Origin: Pseudomonas alkylphenolica | Lineage (GTDB): Bacteria; Pseudomonadota; Gammaproteobacteria; Pseudomonadales; Pseudomonadaceae | Assembly: GCF_000746525.1 (NCBI RefSeq) | Contig: NZ_CP009048.1 | Location: 4,653,501-4,717,500, forward strand | DNA length: 64,000 bases | Direction of reading: 5' to 3' | Part shown: positions 30,547 through 41,694 of the stretch, piece by piece | Layout: each line of letters starts with the position of its first letter | Numbering within the stretch: position 1 is the first letter of the stretch | The notes under the pieces: generated by a model | Database searches by the model: none | Seen by the model: the letters and a program-made list of their open reading frames with translations, nothing else | What the model was told of the DNA's origin: nothing | Program-made: the position numbers and the translations under genes

Positions 30547-30826
30547 GTCCCTGCCAGGAGGCCACCAGGGCCTCCTTGGCGCTTTTGCGCAGCTTCTTCA
30601 CCAGCCGCTCCTGGCGCAGCGCCTCGGCCTTGTCCGGCCAGGCCTCGACGTAGACCAGCGCCACTGCCGGACTGGTACTGAAATAGCGCGCGCCCTGGCC
30701 CTTCTGGTGGGCGATGAAACGCCGTTGCGGGTTATCACTGATTCCGCAGTACAACGAGCCGTTGGCGGCACGCACCAGGTAGACATACCAGGGTTTCACG
30801 GGAGGTTCGACGGCAGCTTCGGGCAC
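30527..30826 (-). CDS. GIY-YIG nuclease superfamily protein (UPF0213/YhbQ-like)
   Basis: A 99-residue protein with the catalytic pattern [20 protein letters not shown], i.e. the GIY and YIG strands, then [15 protein letters not shown]. The active-site Arg lies after the YIG strand; the Glu of the family is in [14 protein letters not shown]. The start appears to be GTG 30826, since no ATG precedes the conserved region. Small stand-alone proteins of this kind are structure-specific or exonucleolytic DNA nucleases in some bacteria. It is convergent with ndpA and overlaps it by 20 bases. Confidence 0.88.
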   Translation of the reverse strand: MPEAAVEPPVKPWYVYLVRAANGSLYCGISDNPQRRFIAHQKGQGARYFSTSPAVALVYVEAWPDKAEALRQERLVKKLRKSAKEALVASWQGLSPCDA

Positions 30827-30866
30827 GGTGCGGACTATTCGACGACAAAGCCCACAGCTTACCCGT

Positions 30867-31337
30867 TCAGCGACCGGCCTGAAACGCGCGCAGGCCTTTC
30901 AATGCCTGCTGGCGAACCTTGCCCTGGACCATCGGTGTCCAGCCCAGCAACAGCCCTGTCCTGCCCAGCGCCTGCCGCGACCAGCGCCACAGGTCGAAGC
31001 TGTCGTGATGCTCGCAGATCTTGTCGTCGCGAAAAACAAAGCGCGCCTGGATATCGTTGACCACCGTGCGCCCGGTCTGGCTGAACAGGTAGGTCGCGAC
31101 CCAGTGCGCTGCGCCGCTGCGCTCATCGGCAGACACGCTGTCGAAGGTCAGGGAAAAGTCCTTGGCACGGGTGGTGAGCATTCGCCACATGTCGCCGGCA
31201 TCCTTGCCGCGCAAGGTGCCGAAGGCCGGGTCGCTGAAGACGATATCATCGCTATAGCAGGCAACCATCGCTTCAGCGTCCAGGCGCTGGAAAGCCTCGT
31301 AGAAGCGGGTGATCAAAGCACTGTGGGCATCGCTCAT
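30867..31337 (-). CDS. SnoaL-like / NTF2-fold protein
   Basis: A 156-residue protein of the cone-shaped NTF2 fold: N-terminal helices ([18 protein letters not shown]), [14 protein letters not shown] and strands ending [18 protein letters not shown]. The family includes isomerases, polyketide cyclases and many stress-linked proteins of unknown substrate. The start is ATG 31337 (MSDAHSALI); the longer in-frame start lies in a REP-adjacent region. It follows the GIY-YIG gene's start by 40 bases on the same strand, so the two could be co-transcribed. Confidence 0.85.
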   Translation of the reverse strand: MSDAHSALITRFYEAFQRLDAEAMVACYSDDIVFSDPAFGTLRGKDAGDMWRMLTTRAKDFSLTFDSVSADERSGAAHWVATYLFSQTGRTVVNDIQARFVFRDDKICEHHDSFDLWRWSRQALGRTGLLLGWTPMVQGKVRQQALKGLRAFQAGR

Positions 31338-31388
31338 GAGGCGGGTCCGTTTCCGATGGAATAGACCCGCACCATAGTGGCAAAAACA

Positions 31389-31444
31389 ATCGCGGGGCAA
31401 GCCCGCTCCTACCGGGCCCGGTGGGAGCGGGCTTGCCCCGCGAT
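31389..31444. repeat. REP pair (inward type)
   Basis: ATCGCGGGGCAAGCCCGC, tail CTCCTACCGGGCCCGGTGGGAG and GCGGGCTTGCCCCGCGAT, between the MFS gene end and the SnoaL-like gene. Confidence 0.9.
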
Positions 31445-31448
31445 GGCC

Positions 31449-32732
31449 TCAAACCCGCTCGCTGACCACCTGCACATGCAGATTGCGCCCGGCCTTCAAG
31501 CCAAAACCGATGGCGCCGATACCCAACAACGCAAAAATCCAGCCGACCGCATTCCAGCCTCCGGTCAGGTCGTGCACCAGCCCCACGGCAAACGGCCCCA
31601 TGGATGCCAGGGTGTAGCCGACGCCCTGGGCCATGCTCGACAGGTTGGCGGCCACATGGGCATCCTTGGAGCGCAACACGATCAAGGTCAGCGCCAGGGC
31701 AAAGGTGCCGCCCTGCCCCAGTCCGAGCACGATTGCCCAGCCCCACAGACCATCGAGCGGCGCATACAGGCAGCCGAACAGACCGGCCAGCGCCAGCAGC
31801 ATGACCACGACAATGGCCAGACGCTGATCCTTGCCACGCGTTGCCAGCCATGGCGCGCTGAGCGAGCTGATCAACTGCACGATCACCGAACCCGACAACA
31901 CCAGACCCGCCTGGGTCGGGGACAGGCCACGACCGATGAGGATCGACGGCAACCAACCGAAGACAATGTACGCCAGCGACGACTGCAGCCCCATGTACAG
32001 GGTTACCTGCCAGGCCAGTGGATCGCGCAGCAGGCCGCGTACCCGATAAGCCACATGATGTGCTCCGTGACCCTGGCGCGCTTGCGGCAACCAGATCAGC
32101 GCCGCCAGCAGCGCCGGTATCAACCAGAAGCCCAGGCCCAGCGACCAGCTGTCGCCGAAATGCTCGCTCAACGGTACCGTGGCCCCTGCGGCCATGGCGG
32201 CTCCCAGGCACAGCGCCATGGTGTAAACCCCGGTCAACGTGCCCGCATGCTTGGGAAAATCGCGCTTTACGATACCCGGCAACAAGACCCCGATCACGCC
32301 AATGCTCGCGCCAGCCATGATGCTGCCAACGAATACACCGGTGCTGCCGAAGGCGCTACGCACGGCGATGCCGGCCGCCAGGGTCAGGAGGATGCCGAGG
32401 ATCACCCGCTCGCTGCCAAAGCGCCGCGCCAGGATTGGTGCCAAGGGCGCAAACAGCCCCAGGCAAAGCACCGGCAGCGTCGTCAGCAAGCCAGCCTGAG
32501 AGGCGGTCAGGCCGAGGCTATCGGAGACCTGGCTGAGCAACGGCGCCATGCTCGACAGCGCCGGGCGCAAGTTCAGCGCCACCAGTACCAGGCCAAGCAG
32601 CAACAACCAAGGGCGCGTGAGCAGCACCGATTGTTGTTGCACCTGTTCGTCGTCGGCTTCGGCGTCGATCAGCAGTTCTTCCAGCTCCGGCCCGTTGGCC
32701 GGCTGGGTGTTTCGAGCAGTGTCATGCGCCAT
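31449..32732 (-). CDS. MFS transporter, CynX/NimT family
   Basis: A 427-residue major facilitator with about twelve membrane segments after a hydrophilic, acidic N-terminal stretch of about 38 residues. The segment LVALNLRPALSSMAPLL is typical of the CynX/NimT group, whose members move cyanate, nitroimidazoles or other small organic anions. The substrate cannot be named. It starts 15 bases after the GntR-type regulator gene on the same strand and is probably controlled by it. The gene ends four bases from a REP pair. Confidence 0.9.
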   Translation of the reverse strand: MAHDTARNTQPANGPELEELLIDAEADDEQVQQQSVLLTRPWLLLLGLVLVALNLRPALSSMAPLLSQVSDSLGLTASQAGLLTTLPVLCLGLFAPLAPILARRFGSERVILGILLTLAAGIAVRSAFGSTGVFVGSIMAGASIGVIGVLLPGIVKRDFPKHAGTLTGVYTMALCLGAAMAAGATVPLSEHFGDSWSLGLGFWLIPALLAALIWLPQARQGHGAHHVAYRVRGLLRDPLAWQVTLYMGLQSSLAYIVFGWLPSILIGRGLSPTQAGLVLSGSVIVQLISSLSAPWLATRGKDQRLAIVVVMLLALAGLFGCLYAPLDGLWGWAIVLGLGQGGTFALALTLIVLRSKDAHVAANLSSMAQGVGYTLASMGPFAVGLVHDLTGGWNAVGWIFALLGIGAIGFGLKAGRNLHVQVVSERV

Positions 32733-32747
32733 GGCTGCCTCGCAAGG

Positions 32748-33398
32748 TCAGGATTCGTTGATCAGGGTCCGGCTCAGGGCTTTGGCCTTGTCCGAATCGC
32801 GTTGTTCGATAGCGTCGAGAATCTGGCCATGCAGGTCGAAAACCATCTGGCAGCGCGGCGCTTGGCTCAGGTTGTGGTGCACGGTAGCGGCCACTACCCC
32901 GGAGAAATAGCGGTACAACTCGCTCAATGCCGGGTTGTGCGCGGCATCCACCAGGCGTTGGTGGAAGATCAGGTCGCAGCTGACATAACGCTCCAGGTCA
33001 GCGTGAAAATGCTCGCTGCTATGGGCCAGCGCTTCACGCAGACCTTGCAGGTCCTCGTCGGTGCGACGTAGCGCAGCCAGGCCAATTGCCTCGGCTTCGA
33101 GGATGTGCCGCGTTTCCCGTGCCTGTTCAAGATTACAGCGGGACAACGCCTGGACTGCCTGCAAGGGGTCGACCGCGGTGCGTAGATAACTGCCATCACC
33201 CTGGCGGACTTCGACCAGGCCACTGAAGGCGAGCACGCGCATGGCTTCGCGCACGGTATTACGGCTGATGCCCAGTTCCGTGGCCAGCTCCGGCTCGGTT
33301 GGCAAGCGTTGCCCTACCGCCCAGGCGCCGTTGGCGATGCGCTGGCGCAGTTGATCGACAGCCTGTTCGACCAGAGAACGTTTGATTAGCAAGGTCAT
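32748..33398 (-). CDS. FadR-type GntR transcriptional regulator
   Basis: A 216-residue regulator. The N-terminal winged helix is clear (GQRLPTEPELATELGIS, then NTVREAMRVLAFSGLVEVR), and the C-terminal all-helical FCD effector domain has the metal or ligand histidines spread over HILEAEA, FHQRLVDAAHN and TVHHNLS. Such proteins normally repress adjacent genes until a carboxylate ligand binds. It lies directly upstream of the MFS transporter in the same direction, so self- and transporter regulation is likely. ATTGTGTAAAAG near 33452 could belong to its promoter. Confidence 0.92.
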   Translation of the reverse strand: MTLLIKRSLVEQAVDQLRQRIANGAWAVGQRLPTEPELATELGISRNTVREAMRVLAFSGLVEVRQGDGSYLRTAVDPLQAVQALSRCNLEQARETRHILEAEAIGLAALRRTDEDLQGLREALAHSSEHFHADLERYVSCDLIFHQRLVDAAHNPALSELYRYFSGVVAATVHHNLSQAPRCQMVFDLHGQILDAIEQRDSDKAKALSRTLINES

Positions 33399-33467
33399 TT
33401 GAGCTTACATCCAATCATCGGATGAATTTAGACGAGAGAGAATACTCCCCAAAATTGTGTAAAAGCA

Positions 33468-33522
33468 ATCGCGGGGCAAGCCCGCTCCCACAGATCGGTG
33501 GGAGCGGGCTTGCCCCGCGATG
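33468..33522. repeat. REP pair downstream of hisC (inward type)
   Basis: ATCGCGGGGCAAGCCCGC, tail CTCCCACAGATCGGTGGGAG, GCGGGCTTGCCCCGCGAT. It separates hisC from the upstream end of the GntR gene and may act as the hisC 3' hairpin. Confidence 0.9.
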
Positions 33523-33536
33523 AATACAAGCCGGAA

Positions 33537-34583
33537 TCAGTTCAAAGCATCAACCAATGCCTGATTCATCTCCGGAGTACCAATGGTGATACGCAGGAAC
33601 TGGGCAATGCGTGGTTGCTTGAAGTGACGCACGATCACCCCTTGCTCACGCAACCTGGCTGCCAGTTCGCCGGCATCCTGCTGCGGATGACGGGCGAAGA
33701 TGAAGTTGGCTGCCGAAGGCAGTACTTCGAAGCCACGCGCAGTAAGCTCAGCCACCAGCTTCTCGCGACTGTCGATGACCTTGCGGCAGGTTTCGTCGAA
33801 GTAGGCCCGATCCGCAAACGCCGCAGCCGCACCGACGATGGCCATGCGATCGAGCGGATAGGAGTTGAAGCTGTTCTTGATCCGCTCCAGTGCCTCGATC
33901 AGGTCCGGGTGACCCACCGCCAGACCGACCCGCAAGCCCGCCAGCGAGCGCGATTTGGACAAGGTCTGGGTAACCAGCAGGTTGTCATAACGATCCACCA
34001 GGCTGATTGCCGTCTGCCCGCCAAAATCAATGTAGGCCTCATCGACCACCACCACTGTCTCCGGGTTGGCCTTGAGCAGTTGCTCGATGGCCTCCAGCGC
34101 CAACAGGCAGCCGGTCGGGGCGTTGGGGTTGGGGAAGATGATGCCGCCATTGGGCCTGGCGTAGTCCTCGACACGGATCTGGAACTGCTCGTCCAGCGCT
34201 ACCGCCTCGTAAGGAATGCCATACAGGCCGCAATACACCGGATAGAAGCTGTAGCTGATATCCGGGAACAACAGCGGTGCGCCGTGCTGGAACAGGCCGT
34301 GGAAAATGTGCGCGAGCACTTCGTCCGAACCATTGCCGAGGAACACCTGGTTGCCGTTGACCCCGTAATACTCCGCCACTGCCTGCTTGAGCAGGTCACT
34401 GTTGGGGTCCGGGTACAGACGCAGATTGTCATTCAACTCGCCGCGCATGGCCTCCAGCGCCTTGGGCGAAGGGCCATAGGGGTTCTCGTTGGTGTTGAGC
34501 TTGACCAGCCTGGCCAGTTTCGGTTGCTCACCCGGAACGTAAGGCACCAGGTCCTTGACGAAGGGGCTCCAGAATTTACTCAT
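33537..34583 (-). CDS. hisC: Histidinol-phosphate aminotransferase
   Basis: A 348-residue class II PLP aminotransferase converting imidazole acetol phosphate to histidinol phosphate. Visible motifs are [13 protein letters not shown] at the N-terminus, [15 protein letters not shown] and the PLP lysine in [14 protein letters not shown]. It follows hisD by two bases and is last in hisG-hisD-hisC. Confidence 0.96.
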   Translation of the reverse strand: MSKFWSPFVKDLVPYVPGEQPKLARLVKLNTNENPYGPSPKALEAMRGELNDNLRLYPDPNSDLLKQAVAEYYGVNGNQVFLGNGSDEVLAHIFHGLFQHGAPLLFPDISYSFYPVYCGLYGIPYEAVALDEQFQIRVEDYARPNGGIIFPNPNAPTGCLLALEAIEQLLKANPETVVVVDEAYIDFGGQTAISLVDRYDNLLVTQTLSKSRSLAGLRVGLAVGHPDLIEALERIKNSFNSYPLDRMAIVGAAAAFADRAYFDETCRKVIDSREKLVAELTARGFEVLPSAANFIFARHPQQDAGELAARLREQGVIVRHFKQPRIAQFLRITIGTPEMNQALVDALN

Positions 34584-34585
34584 GC

Positions 34586-35911
34586 TCAGTTCCCCTTCTT
34601 GTCGGCAACAATGCGGTATTCGGCGCTACGGGCGTGGGCGGTCAGCGATTCGCCACGGGCGAGGATCGAGGCGGTGTGGCCCAGCTCCGATGCGCCCTGC
34701 TCGGAGCAGAAGATGATCGACGAACGTTTCTGGAAGTCATATACCCCCAGCGGCGAGGAGAAGCGCGCGGTACCGGAGGTTGGCAACACGTGGTTCGGAC
34801 CTGCGCAGTAGTCACCCAGGGCTTCGCTGGTGTGGCGACCCATGAAGATCGCGCCGGCGTGACGAATCTGCGGCAGCCAGGCCTGTGGATCAGCCACCGA
34901 CAGCTCCAGGTGCTCAGGCGCGATACGGTTGGCGACTTCCATGGCCTGCTGCATGTCACGCACCTGGATCAGCGCACCACGAGCATTGATCGAAGTCTTG
35001 ATGATTTCGGCACGCTCCATGGTCGGCAGCAGCTTGTCGATGCTGGCCGCCACCTTGTCGAGGAACGCTGCATCCGGGCTGACCAGGATCGCCTGGGCAT
35101 CTTCGTCGTGCTCGGCTTGGGAGAACAGGTCCATGGCGATCCAGTCCGGATCGGTCTGGCCGTCACAGACCACGAGGATTTCCGAAGGACCGGCAATCAT
35201 GTCGATACCGACCTGGCCGAACACGTGACGCTTGGCCGTGGCGACGTAGATGTTGCCGGGGCCGACCACCTTGTCGACCTGCGGCACGCTCTCGGTGCCA
35301 TAGGCCAGCGCCGCTACCGCCTGGGCGCCACCGATGGTGAACACCCGGTCGACACCGGCAATGCAGGCGGCCGCGAGCACCAGCTCGTTGACCTCACCAC
35401 GCGGGGTTGGCACCACCATCACCACTTCACCGACGCCGGCAACCTTGGCCGGAATCGCGTTCATCAGTACCGACGAAGGGTAGGACGCTTTGCCGCCCGG
35501 CACGTACAAGCCGGCACGATCCAGCGGGGTGACCTTCTGGCCCAGCACCGTACCGTCAGCTTCGGTGTAGCTCCAGGAGTCCTGCTTCTGCCGCTCGTGG
35601 TAACTGCGCACGCGACTGGCAGCCTTTTCCAGGGCTTCGCGCTGGGCTGCGGTGATGCGGGTCAGGGCCAGCTCCAGGCGCTCACGCCCCAGGATCAGGT
35701 CGTCGATCGACTTGGCTTCAACGCCATCGAAACGCTGGGTGAACTCCACCAGTGCCGCGTCACCGCGCTCGCGCACGGCTTTGATGATGTCGAGCACACG
35801 CTGGTTGACCGCATCGTCAGACACACTTTCCCAGCTCAACAGATGATCCAGATGTCGGGCGAAATCCGGGTCAGCGGCATTGAGTCGGGCAATTGCAGTG
35901 GACGTGGTCAT
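34586..35911 (-). CDS. hisD: Histidinol dehydrogenase
   Basis: A 441-residue zinc- and NAD-dependent enzyme for the last two oxidation steps of histidine synthesis. It contains the [19 protein letters not shown] region and [18 protein letters not shown], with the catalytic Glu/His of the family in AEHDEDAQ and APEHLEL. ATG 35911 begins [12 protein letters not shown]. Its place between hisG and hisC fits. Confidence 0.97.
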   Translation of the reverse strand: MTTSTAIARLNAADPDFARHLDHLLSWESVSDDAVNQRVLDIIKAVRERGDAALVEFTQRFDGVEAKSIDDLILGRERLELALTRITAAQREALEKAASRVRSYHERQKQDSWSYTEADGTVLGQKVTPLDRAGLYVPGGKASYPSSVLMNAIPAKVAGVGEVVMVVPTPRGEVNELVLAAACIAGVDRVFTIGGAQAVAALAYGTESVPQVDKVVGPGNIYVATAKRHVFGQVGIDMIAGPSEILVVCDGQTDPDWIAMDLFSQAEHDEDAQAILVSPDAAFLDKVAASIDKLLPTMERAEIIKTSINARGALIQVRDMQQAMEVANRIAPEHLELSVADPQAWLPQIRHAGAIFMGRHTSEALGDYCAGPNHVLPTSGTARFSSPLGVYDFQKRSSIIFCSEQGASELGHTASILARGESLTAHARSAEYRIVADKKGN

Positions 35912-36037
35912 AGCGAGGGCCTCAATAAATGGCGAATGCTCAGGCGCCCTAAGCTACCAGTCCATCCGCGCGGGCACCCGAGAAAATTGGCTATGACGCG
36001 GATAGATGGGCGCGACAGCGAAGGTCGCGCGCAGGAA

Positions 36038-36673
36038 TCAGCCGCGGTGTCGCGATTCGACAGCCTGGCGCAGGGTGTCGATCAGACTCTGGATGCGCGC
36101 ATGCTGCATCTTCATCGAAGCCTTGTTGACCACCAGCCGGGAGCTGATGGTGGCAATCAGTTCCTGGGGTTCCAGGCCATTGGCACGCAAGGTGTTGCCG
36201 GTGTCGACGACGTCGATGATCTTGTCGGCCAGACCGATCAGCGGCGCCAGCTCCATCGAACCGTACAACTTGATGATATCGACCTGACGGCCCTGTTCGG
36301 CGTAGTAACGCTTGGCGACATTGACGAACTTGGTCGCCACGCGCAGACGGCCCTTGGGCTCAGCGGCGCCAATGGCACCGGCGGTCATCAGCTTGCACTG
36401 GGCAATCTGCAGGTCCAGCGGCTCGTAAAGGCCCTGGCCGCCGTACTCCATCAGCACGTCCTTGCCCGCCACACCCAGATCGGCGGCGCCATGCTCGACA
36501 TAGGTCGGCACGTCGGTAGCCCGGACGATCAGCAGACGTACGTCGTCCTGAGTCGTCGGGATGATCAGTTTGCGGCTCTTGTCCGGGTTCTCGGTCGGCA
36601 CGATACCGGCTTCCGCCAGCAGCGGCAGGGTATCGTCGAGAATCCGACCTTTGGATAGCGCGATGGTCAACAT
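36038..36673 (-). CDS. hisG: ATP phosphoribosyltransferase, short form
   Basis: A 211-residue HisG catalysing the first step of histidine biosynthesis. It begins [20 protein letters not shown] and has [14 protein letters not shown], the PRPP-binding signature. At this length it lacks the C-terminal regulatory domain of long HisG, so it belongs to the short form that needs the separate HisZ subunit, which is not encoded in this window. A gap of 126 bases separates it from hisD. Confidence 0.96.
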   Translation of the reverse strand: MLTIALSKGRILDDTLPLLAEAGIVPTENPDKSRKLIIPTTQDDVRLLIVRATDVPTYVEHGAADLGVAGKDVLMEYGGQGLYEPLDLQIAQCKLMTAGAIGAAEPKGRLRVATKFVNVAKRYYAEQGRQVDIIKLYGSMELAPLIGLADKIIDVVDTGNTLRANGLEPQELIATISSRLVVNKASMKMQHARIQSLIDTLRQAVESRHRG

Positions 36674-36780
36674 GGGAAACGTCGGTCCTTATGCGGCTAC
36701 AGCCGGCCGGGCCTGATGTGGCCCGACCGCATTCAATTCGGTGCAGCAATTGGCTGGCGCGTCCCTGCGCCGGTCACAGA

Positions 36781-38064
<1,284 letters not shown>

Positions 38065-38070
38065 TTAGGC

Positions 38071-38310
38071 TCAGTTGCGCTCAGCCCAGGCTGCGCTGCT
38101 GAAAAATTTCATGGTTACCGCATGGATGCTGCCATCGGTGATCCACGGGTTAAGGTGAGCATAGATCTGCTGTTGACGCTTGACCGGGCTCAGGGCCGCC
38201 AATTCGTCACTGATCACGTTCAACTGGAAGTTGCAGCCTTCGCCTTCAACTTCGACCCGGGTTCCCGGCAACTTTTCTTCAAGGAAGTTCTTAACTTCTA
38301 CGGCCTGCAT
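38071..38310 (-). CDS. ibaG: BolA family protein IbaG
   Basis: A 79-residue BolA/IbaG protein (MQAVEVKNFLEEKLPGTRVE), of the type found directly upstream of murA in gamma-proteobacteria. The family Cys is in EGCNF and the helix-loop AHLNPWITDGSIHAVTMK carries the conserved His; these ligate Fe-S clusters with monothiol glutaredoxins. The start is ATG 38310; a longer in-frame reading to 38529 crosses the terminator upstream and is rejected. Confidence 0.93.
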   Translation of the reverse strand: MQAVEVKNFLEEKLPGTRVEVEGEGCNFQLNVISDELAALSPVKRQQQIYAHLNPWITDGSIHAVTMKFFSSAAWAERN

Positions 38311-38356
38311 GCTCAACCTCAATCGGCGCCCTGTGCGCGCGGGTCGGCCATCATAC

Positions 38357-38408
38357 AAAAAAGCCCCTCGCCTGCGAACCCCGTAAACGGAGACTCTGAC
38401 AGAGGGGC
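38357..38408 (-). terminator. Probable terminator of the mla operon
   Basis: On the minus strand GCCCCTC (38408-38402) pairs with GAGGGGC (38369-38363), enclosing a smaller self-complementary CCGTTTACGG, and is followed by TTTTTT. It would separate mlaFEDCB from ibaG-murA. Confidence 0.7.
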
Positions 38409-38425
38409 CAGTCGCTGGCTGGCGG

Positions 38426-38731
38426 TCATTGACCGGCCAGCACCTCGTCGAGGTCATAAACCTCGGCGATTTCACGCATATCCTGAGGCATTGCGCGAAC
38501 CTCGACAGCCTTGCCGGCCGCCTTGCCATCGCGCATGAATGCCAGCAACAGGGACAAGCCGACGCTGCTGGATTTCTCCACCTGCGAGCAATCGAGCACC
38601 AGGGCGCCGGCCTTGCACGCCGCGATCAAGGCTTTACCTTCCTTGCGCAAGGCGGGCCCGCTGCGGTAGTCCAGCACCCCGGCCAGGCGCAACACACCTG
38701 GCTCGTTCATGGTCACGGCGCTATCACTCAT
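38426..38731 (-). CDS. mlaB: STAS-domain protein MlaB
   Basis: A 101-residue STAS domain that stabilises the MlaFE ABC transporter. The STAS core is visible as VLDCSQVEKSSSVGLSLLLA, the conserved loop and helix. It overlaps mlaC by four bases (ATGA) and is last of mlaF-mlaE-mlaD-mlaC-mlaB. Confidence 0.93.
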   Translation of the reverse strand: MSDSAVTMNEPGVLRLAGVLDYRSGPALRKEGKALIAACKAGALVLDCSQVEKSSSVGLSLLLAFMRDGKAAGKAVEVRAMPQDMREIAEVYDLDEVLAGQ

Positions 38732-39366
38732 TGCTCTTGCTTCTCGGCAGTTTCCTTGGCCTTGGCCACTTCGCCGGCCCAGCCGTCGATGGTCTTGTCC
38801 AGGTCGTTGCCATTGCGGTTCATGGCGTCAGCGAACTGGTCACGGAACAGTTTGCCGATGTTGATGCCGTTGACGATGACGTTACGTACTTTCCATTCAT
38901 CGCCCAGCTTGGTCATGGTGTACTGAACCGGGTAGATGGCGCCGTTGTTGCCCTTGACGGTCATGTCGACGCTGGCACGGTCATCACCGTCCTTTTTCTC
39001 GGCGCCGACAGTGATGCCCTGGTTGTTGTACTCGAGCAAGGCGTTGCCATAGAACTGCATCAGGCTGCGCTTGAAGTTTTCCTGGAAGCGCTGCATCTGC
39101 TCCGGGGTGGCCTTGCGCGAATACTTGACGGTCATGATGCTTTTCGAGATGCCATCGGCATCGACCACCGGCCCCAGATTGGCGTTCAAGGCATCGTAGA
39201 ACGCACTCGGGTTGGCCTTGTATTGCTCTTTGTTGGCCTTCAGGTCGGCCAGCAACTGGGTGGTTGTCCCCTGAATCACCTCTTTGGGGGACTGAGCAGC
39301 TGCGCCAGCCATCAACGGCAGCGCAGCCAGCAGTACCAGCAAGCCGCGTCGCAGGATAGAAATCAT
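38728..39366 (-). CDS. mlaC: Periplasmic phospholipid-binding protein MlaC
   Basis: A 212-residue Ttg2D/MlaC-type carrier that moves phospholipids between the outer-membrane MlaA complex and inner-membrane MlaFEDB. A Sec signal peptide is clear (MISILRRGLLVLLAALPLMA, cleavage after AGA). The mature part includes DGISKSIMTVKYSRKATPEQ and YGNALLEYNNQG. In P. putida this locus is also known as ttg2, linked to toluene tolerance. Confidence 0.95.
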   Translation of the reverse strand: MISILRRGLLVLLAALPLMAGAAAQSPKEVIQGTTTQLLADLKANKEQYKANPSAFYDALNANLGPVVDADGISKSIMTVKYSRKATPEQMQRFQENFKRSLMQFYGNALLEYNNQGITVGAEKKDGDDRASVDMTVKGNNGAIYPVQYTMTKLGDEWKVRNVIVNGINIGKLFRDQFADAMNRNGNDLDKTIDGWAGEVAKAKETAEKQEQ

Positions 39367-39375
39367 GGAAACTCC

Positions 39376-39843
39376 TTATTTAGCTTCTTTGCCAACGGTA
39401 TTGAGCAGGAACTTGCCAATCAGATCTTCCAGCACCAGCGCCGACTGGGTGTCGTGAATGGTTGCACCATCCTTGAGCACCGTTTCTTCTCCGCCCACGC
39501 TGATACCGATGTACTTCTCGCCGAGCAACCCAGCGGTGAGGATAGATGCAGTGGAGTCGGTAGGCAGGTTGTCTACGCGTTTTTCCAGCTGCAACGTCAC
39601 CCGACCGGTGTAAGTGTCACGGTCCAGATCGATGGCTGTGACCTTGCCGATGGTCACACCGGCCATGGTCACTTTAGCTCTGACCGTCAAACCGGCGATA
39701 TTGTCGAAGTATGCGTAAATTTTATAGGTATCGCTGCTCGGGCTCGCCGACAGGCCGCTGACGCGCAGGGCCAGCAGGATCAGCGCCAGGATCCCGGCCA
39801 GGAGGAACAGGCCGACACCGATTTCCAGGGTGCGGTTTTGCAT
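39376..39843 (-). CDS. mlaD: MCE-domain protein MlaD
   Basis: A 155-residue inner-membrane-anchored MCE protein. The N-terminal helix (EIGVGLFLLAGILALILLAL) anchors it, and one MCE domain follows (YKIYAYFDNIAGLTVRAKVT, GVTIGKV). MlaD forms the hexameric lipid channel on MlaFE. Its ATG overlaps the TGA of mlaE. Confidence 0.95.
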   Translation of the reverse strand: MQNRTLEIGVGLFLLAGILALILLALRVSGLSASPSSDTYKIYAYFDNIAGLTVRAKVTMAGVTIGKVTAIDLDRDTYTGRVTLQLEKRVDNLPTDSTASILTAGLLGEKYIGISVGGEETVLKDGATIHDTQSALVLEDLIGKFLLNTVGKEAK

Positions 39844-40640
39844 CAGAAATCTCCAAACATCAAGGCGGTCAGAATAAAGTCCAGACCCAGGACTGCCAAT
39901 GAGGCATAGACCACGGTCTTGGTGGTGGCACGGCTGATCCCCTCTGAAGTGGGCTCGCAGTCATAGCCTTGGAATACGGCAATCCAGGTAACAACAAAAG
40001 CAAAAACCAGGCTCTTGATCACGCCATTGAGCACATCGTCGGTGAACGACACACTGTTCTGCATGTTGGCCCAGAACGAGCCTTCATAGACGCCCAGCCA
40101 GTCCACCGCCACCCAGGACCCACCCCAGATGCCCACCACGCTGAAAATCAGCGCCAGCATCGGCAATGAGATGAAACCAGCCCACAGACGCGGGGCAACG
40201 ATGTATTTGAGTGGATCGACACCGATCATTTCCAGGCTGGAAAGCTGCTCAGTGGACTTCATGTTGCCGATTTCGGCGGTCAGCGCCGAACCTGCACGCC
40301 CGGCGAACAGCAATGCGGTAACCACAGGCCCCAGCTCACGCAGCAAGGTCAAGGCAACCATCTGCCCGACGGCCTGTTCCGAGCCGTATTTGGTCAGGAT
40401 GCTGAAACCCTGCAGGGCCAGCACCATACCGATAAAGACCCCGGAAACAACGATGATCGCCAGCGACAGCACGCCAACCGAATAGAGTTGCCTGACCAGC
40501 AGCTGAAAGCCGCCGCCAGTACCGCTGCGCCCGACCAGCGAGTGCAGCAGGAACAGAAACGAGCGGCCGAGCACGGCCAGCACGTCGATGGCCGAACGGC
40601 CAAAACGACGAATACGTTCGAGCAAGGATTTTCTGCGCAT
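39843..40640 (-). CDS. mlaE: Phospholipid ABC transporter permease MlaE
   Basis: A 265-residue permease with about five membrane helices and the family motif [24 protein letters not shown]. The start is ATG 40640, which overlaps the mlaF stop (TGATG); an in-frame TTG at 40643 is unlikely. With MlaF, MlaD and MlaB it forms the inner-membrane complex that keeps outer-membrane lipid asymmetry. Confidence 0.95.
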   Translation of the reverse strand: MRRKSLLERIRRFGRSAIDVLAVLGRSFLFLLHSLVGRSGTGGGFQLLVRQLYSVGVLSLAIIVVSGVFIGMVLALQGFSILTKYGSEQAVGQMVALTLLRELGPVVTALLFAGRAGSALTAEIGNMKSTEQLSSLEMIGVDPLKYIVAPRLWAGFISLPMLALIFSVVGIWGGSWVAVDWLGVYEGSFWANMQNSVSFTDDVLNGVIKSLVFAFVVTWIAVFQGYDCEPTSEGISRATTKTVVYASLAVLGLDFILTALMFGDF

Positions 40641-41449
40641 CAACGCTTCCCCAGAAGATCGGCGCGGTAATCCGGCGCAGGAAAGTGAAAGGGTACCGGT
40701 CCGTCCGGATCACCTTTCATGAATTGACGAATGCGCGGATTGTCGGAGCCCATCAGCTCGTCCGGCGTACCCTGGCCGAGGACCTGGCCATCACCGACCA
40801 CATAGATGTAGTCGGCAATACTGGCGGTTTCGGCCAGGTCGTGGGAGACCACGATGCTGGTGATGCCCAGGGCATCATTGAGCAGGCGGATCAGCCGCAC
40901 CAGAACGCCCATGGCGATAGGGTCCTGACCGACGAAGGGCTCGTCGTACATGAGGATCTGCGGGTCCAGGGCAATGGCCCGGGCCAGTGCCACGCGACGC
41001 TTCATGCCCCCGGACAGTTCGTCAGGCATCAGTTCGATGGCACCGCGCAGGCCGACGGCCTGCAGTTTCATCAGAACAATGTCACGGATCATTTCGTCGG
41101 ACAGCTGGGTATGCACCCGCAGCGGGAATGCCACGTTCTCGAACACGTCGAGATCGGTGAACAGTGCGCCACTCTGGAACAACACCCCCATCTGTTTGCG
41201 CGCATCGAACAGATCGCTACGCGACAGCGTCGGCAGGTTCTGCCCGGCGACCCAGACCTCGCCGCTGGCCGGACGCAGCTGTGCGCCCATCAGACGCAAC
41301 AGTGTGGTCTTGCCGCACCCGGAAGGCCCCATGATGCCGGTGACCTTGCCGCGGGGAATGCGTATATCGACATTATTGAAGATGCTGCGCGAACCGCGCT
41401 TGAAGGACACACCCTTCAACTCGACCGCGTAGGCGTTATCAACGCTCAT
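40640..41449 (-). CDS. mlaF: Phospholipid ABC transporter ATP-binding protein MlaF
   Basis: A 269-residue ABC ATPase with Walker [12 protein letters not shown], signature [15 protein letters not shown], Walker [14 protein letters not shown] and the switch His in VVSHDL. It is first of the mla operon and diverges from kdsD across 245 bases. Confidence 0.96.
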   Translation of the reverse strand: MSVDNAYAVELKGVSFKRGSRSIFNNVDIRIPRGKVTGIMGPSGCGKTTLLRLMGAQLRPASGEVWVAGQNLPTLSRSDLFDARKQMGVLFQSGALFTDLDVFENVAFPLRVHTQLSDEMIRDIVLMKLQAVGLRGAIELMPDELSGGMKRRVALARAIALDPQILMYDEPFVGQDPIAMGVLVRLIRLLNDALGITSIVVSHDLAETASIADYIYVVGDGQVLGQGTPDELMGSDNPRIRQFMKGDPDGPVPFHFPAPDYRADLLGKR

Positions 41450-41654
41450 CTAGACTCCTTGCGATGCAGCCATCTCACTCAGACGCGCGCCCCCTTCATG
41501 GAGGCACGCACGCCCTGAGCGGGCCGAACAGGCGGCGAACTATATCATCGCTGATAGCGACGCCCCAAGGCCGTAGCAGTGCTTGTTCAGCCAGGGTTAA
41601 GGTTGGCGAGCGACTGTATGACAATCACAAGGTGAGGGTTTTGCGCATTACCGC

Positions 41655-41660
41655 TATAAT
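41655..41660 (+). promoter_or_regulatory. -10 element upstream of kdsD
   Basis: A perfect TATAAT in the gap between mlaF and kdsD, 35 bases before the kdsD start. The -35 region at 17-bp spacing (GTGAGG) is poor, so activation or a short leader may be needed. The rest of the 245-base gap should hold the mlaF promoter. Confidence 0.55.
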
Positions 41661-41694
41661 CGCCGCCTTTTCATCAGGCAATCCGATTTTCGAC

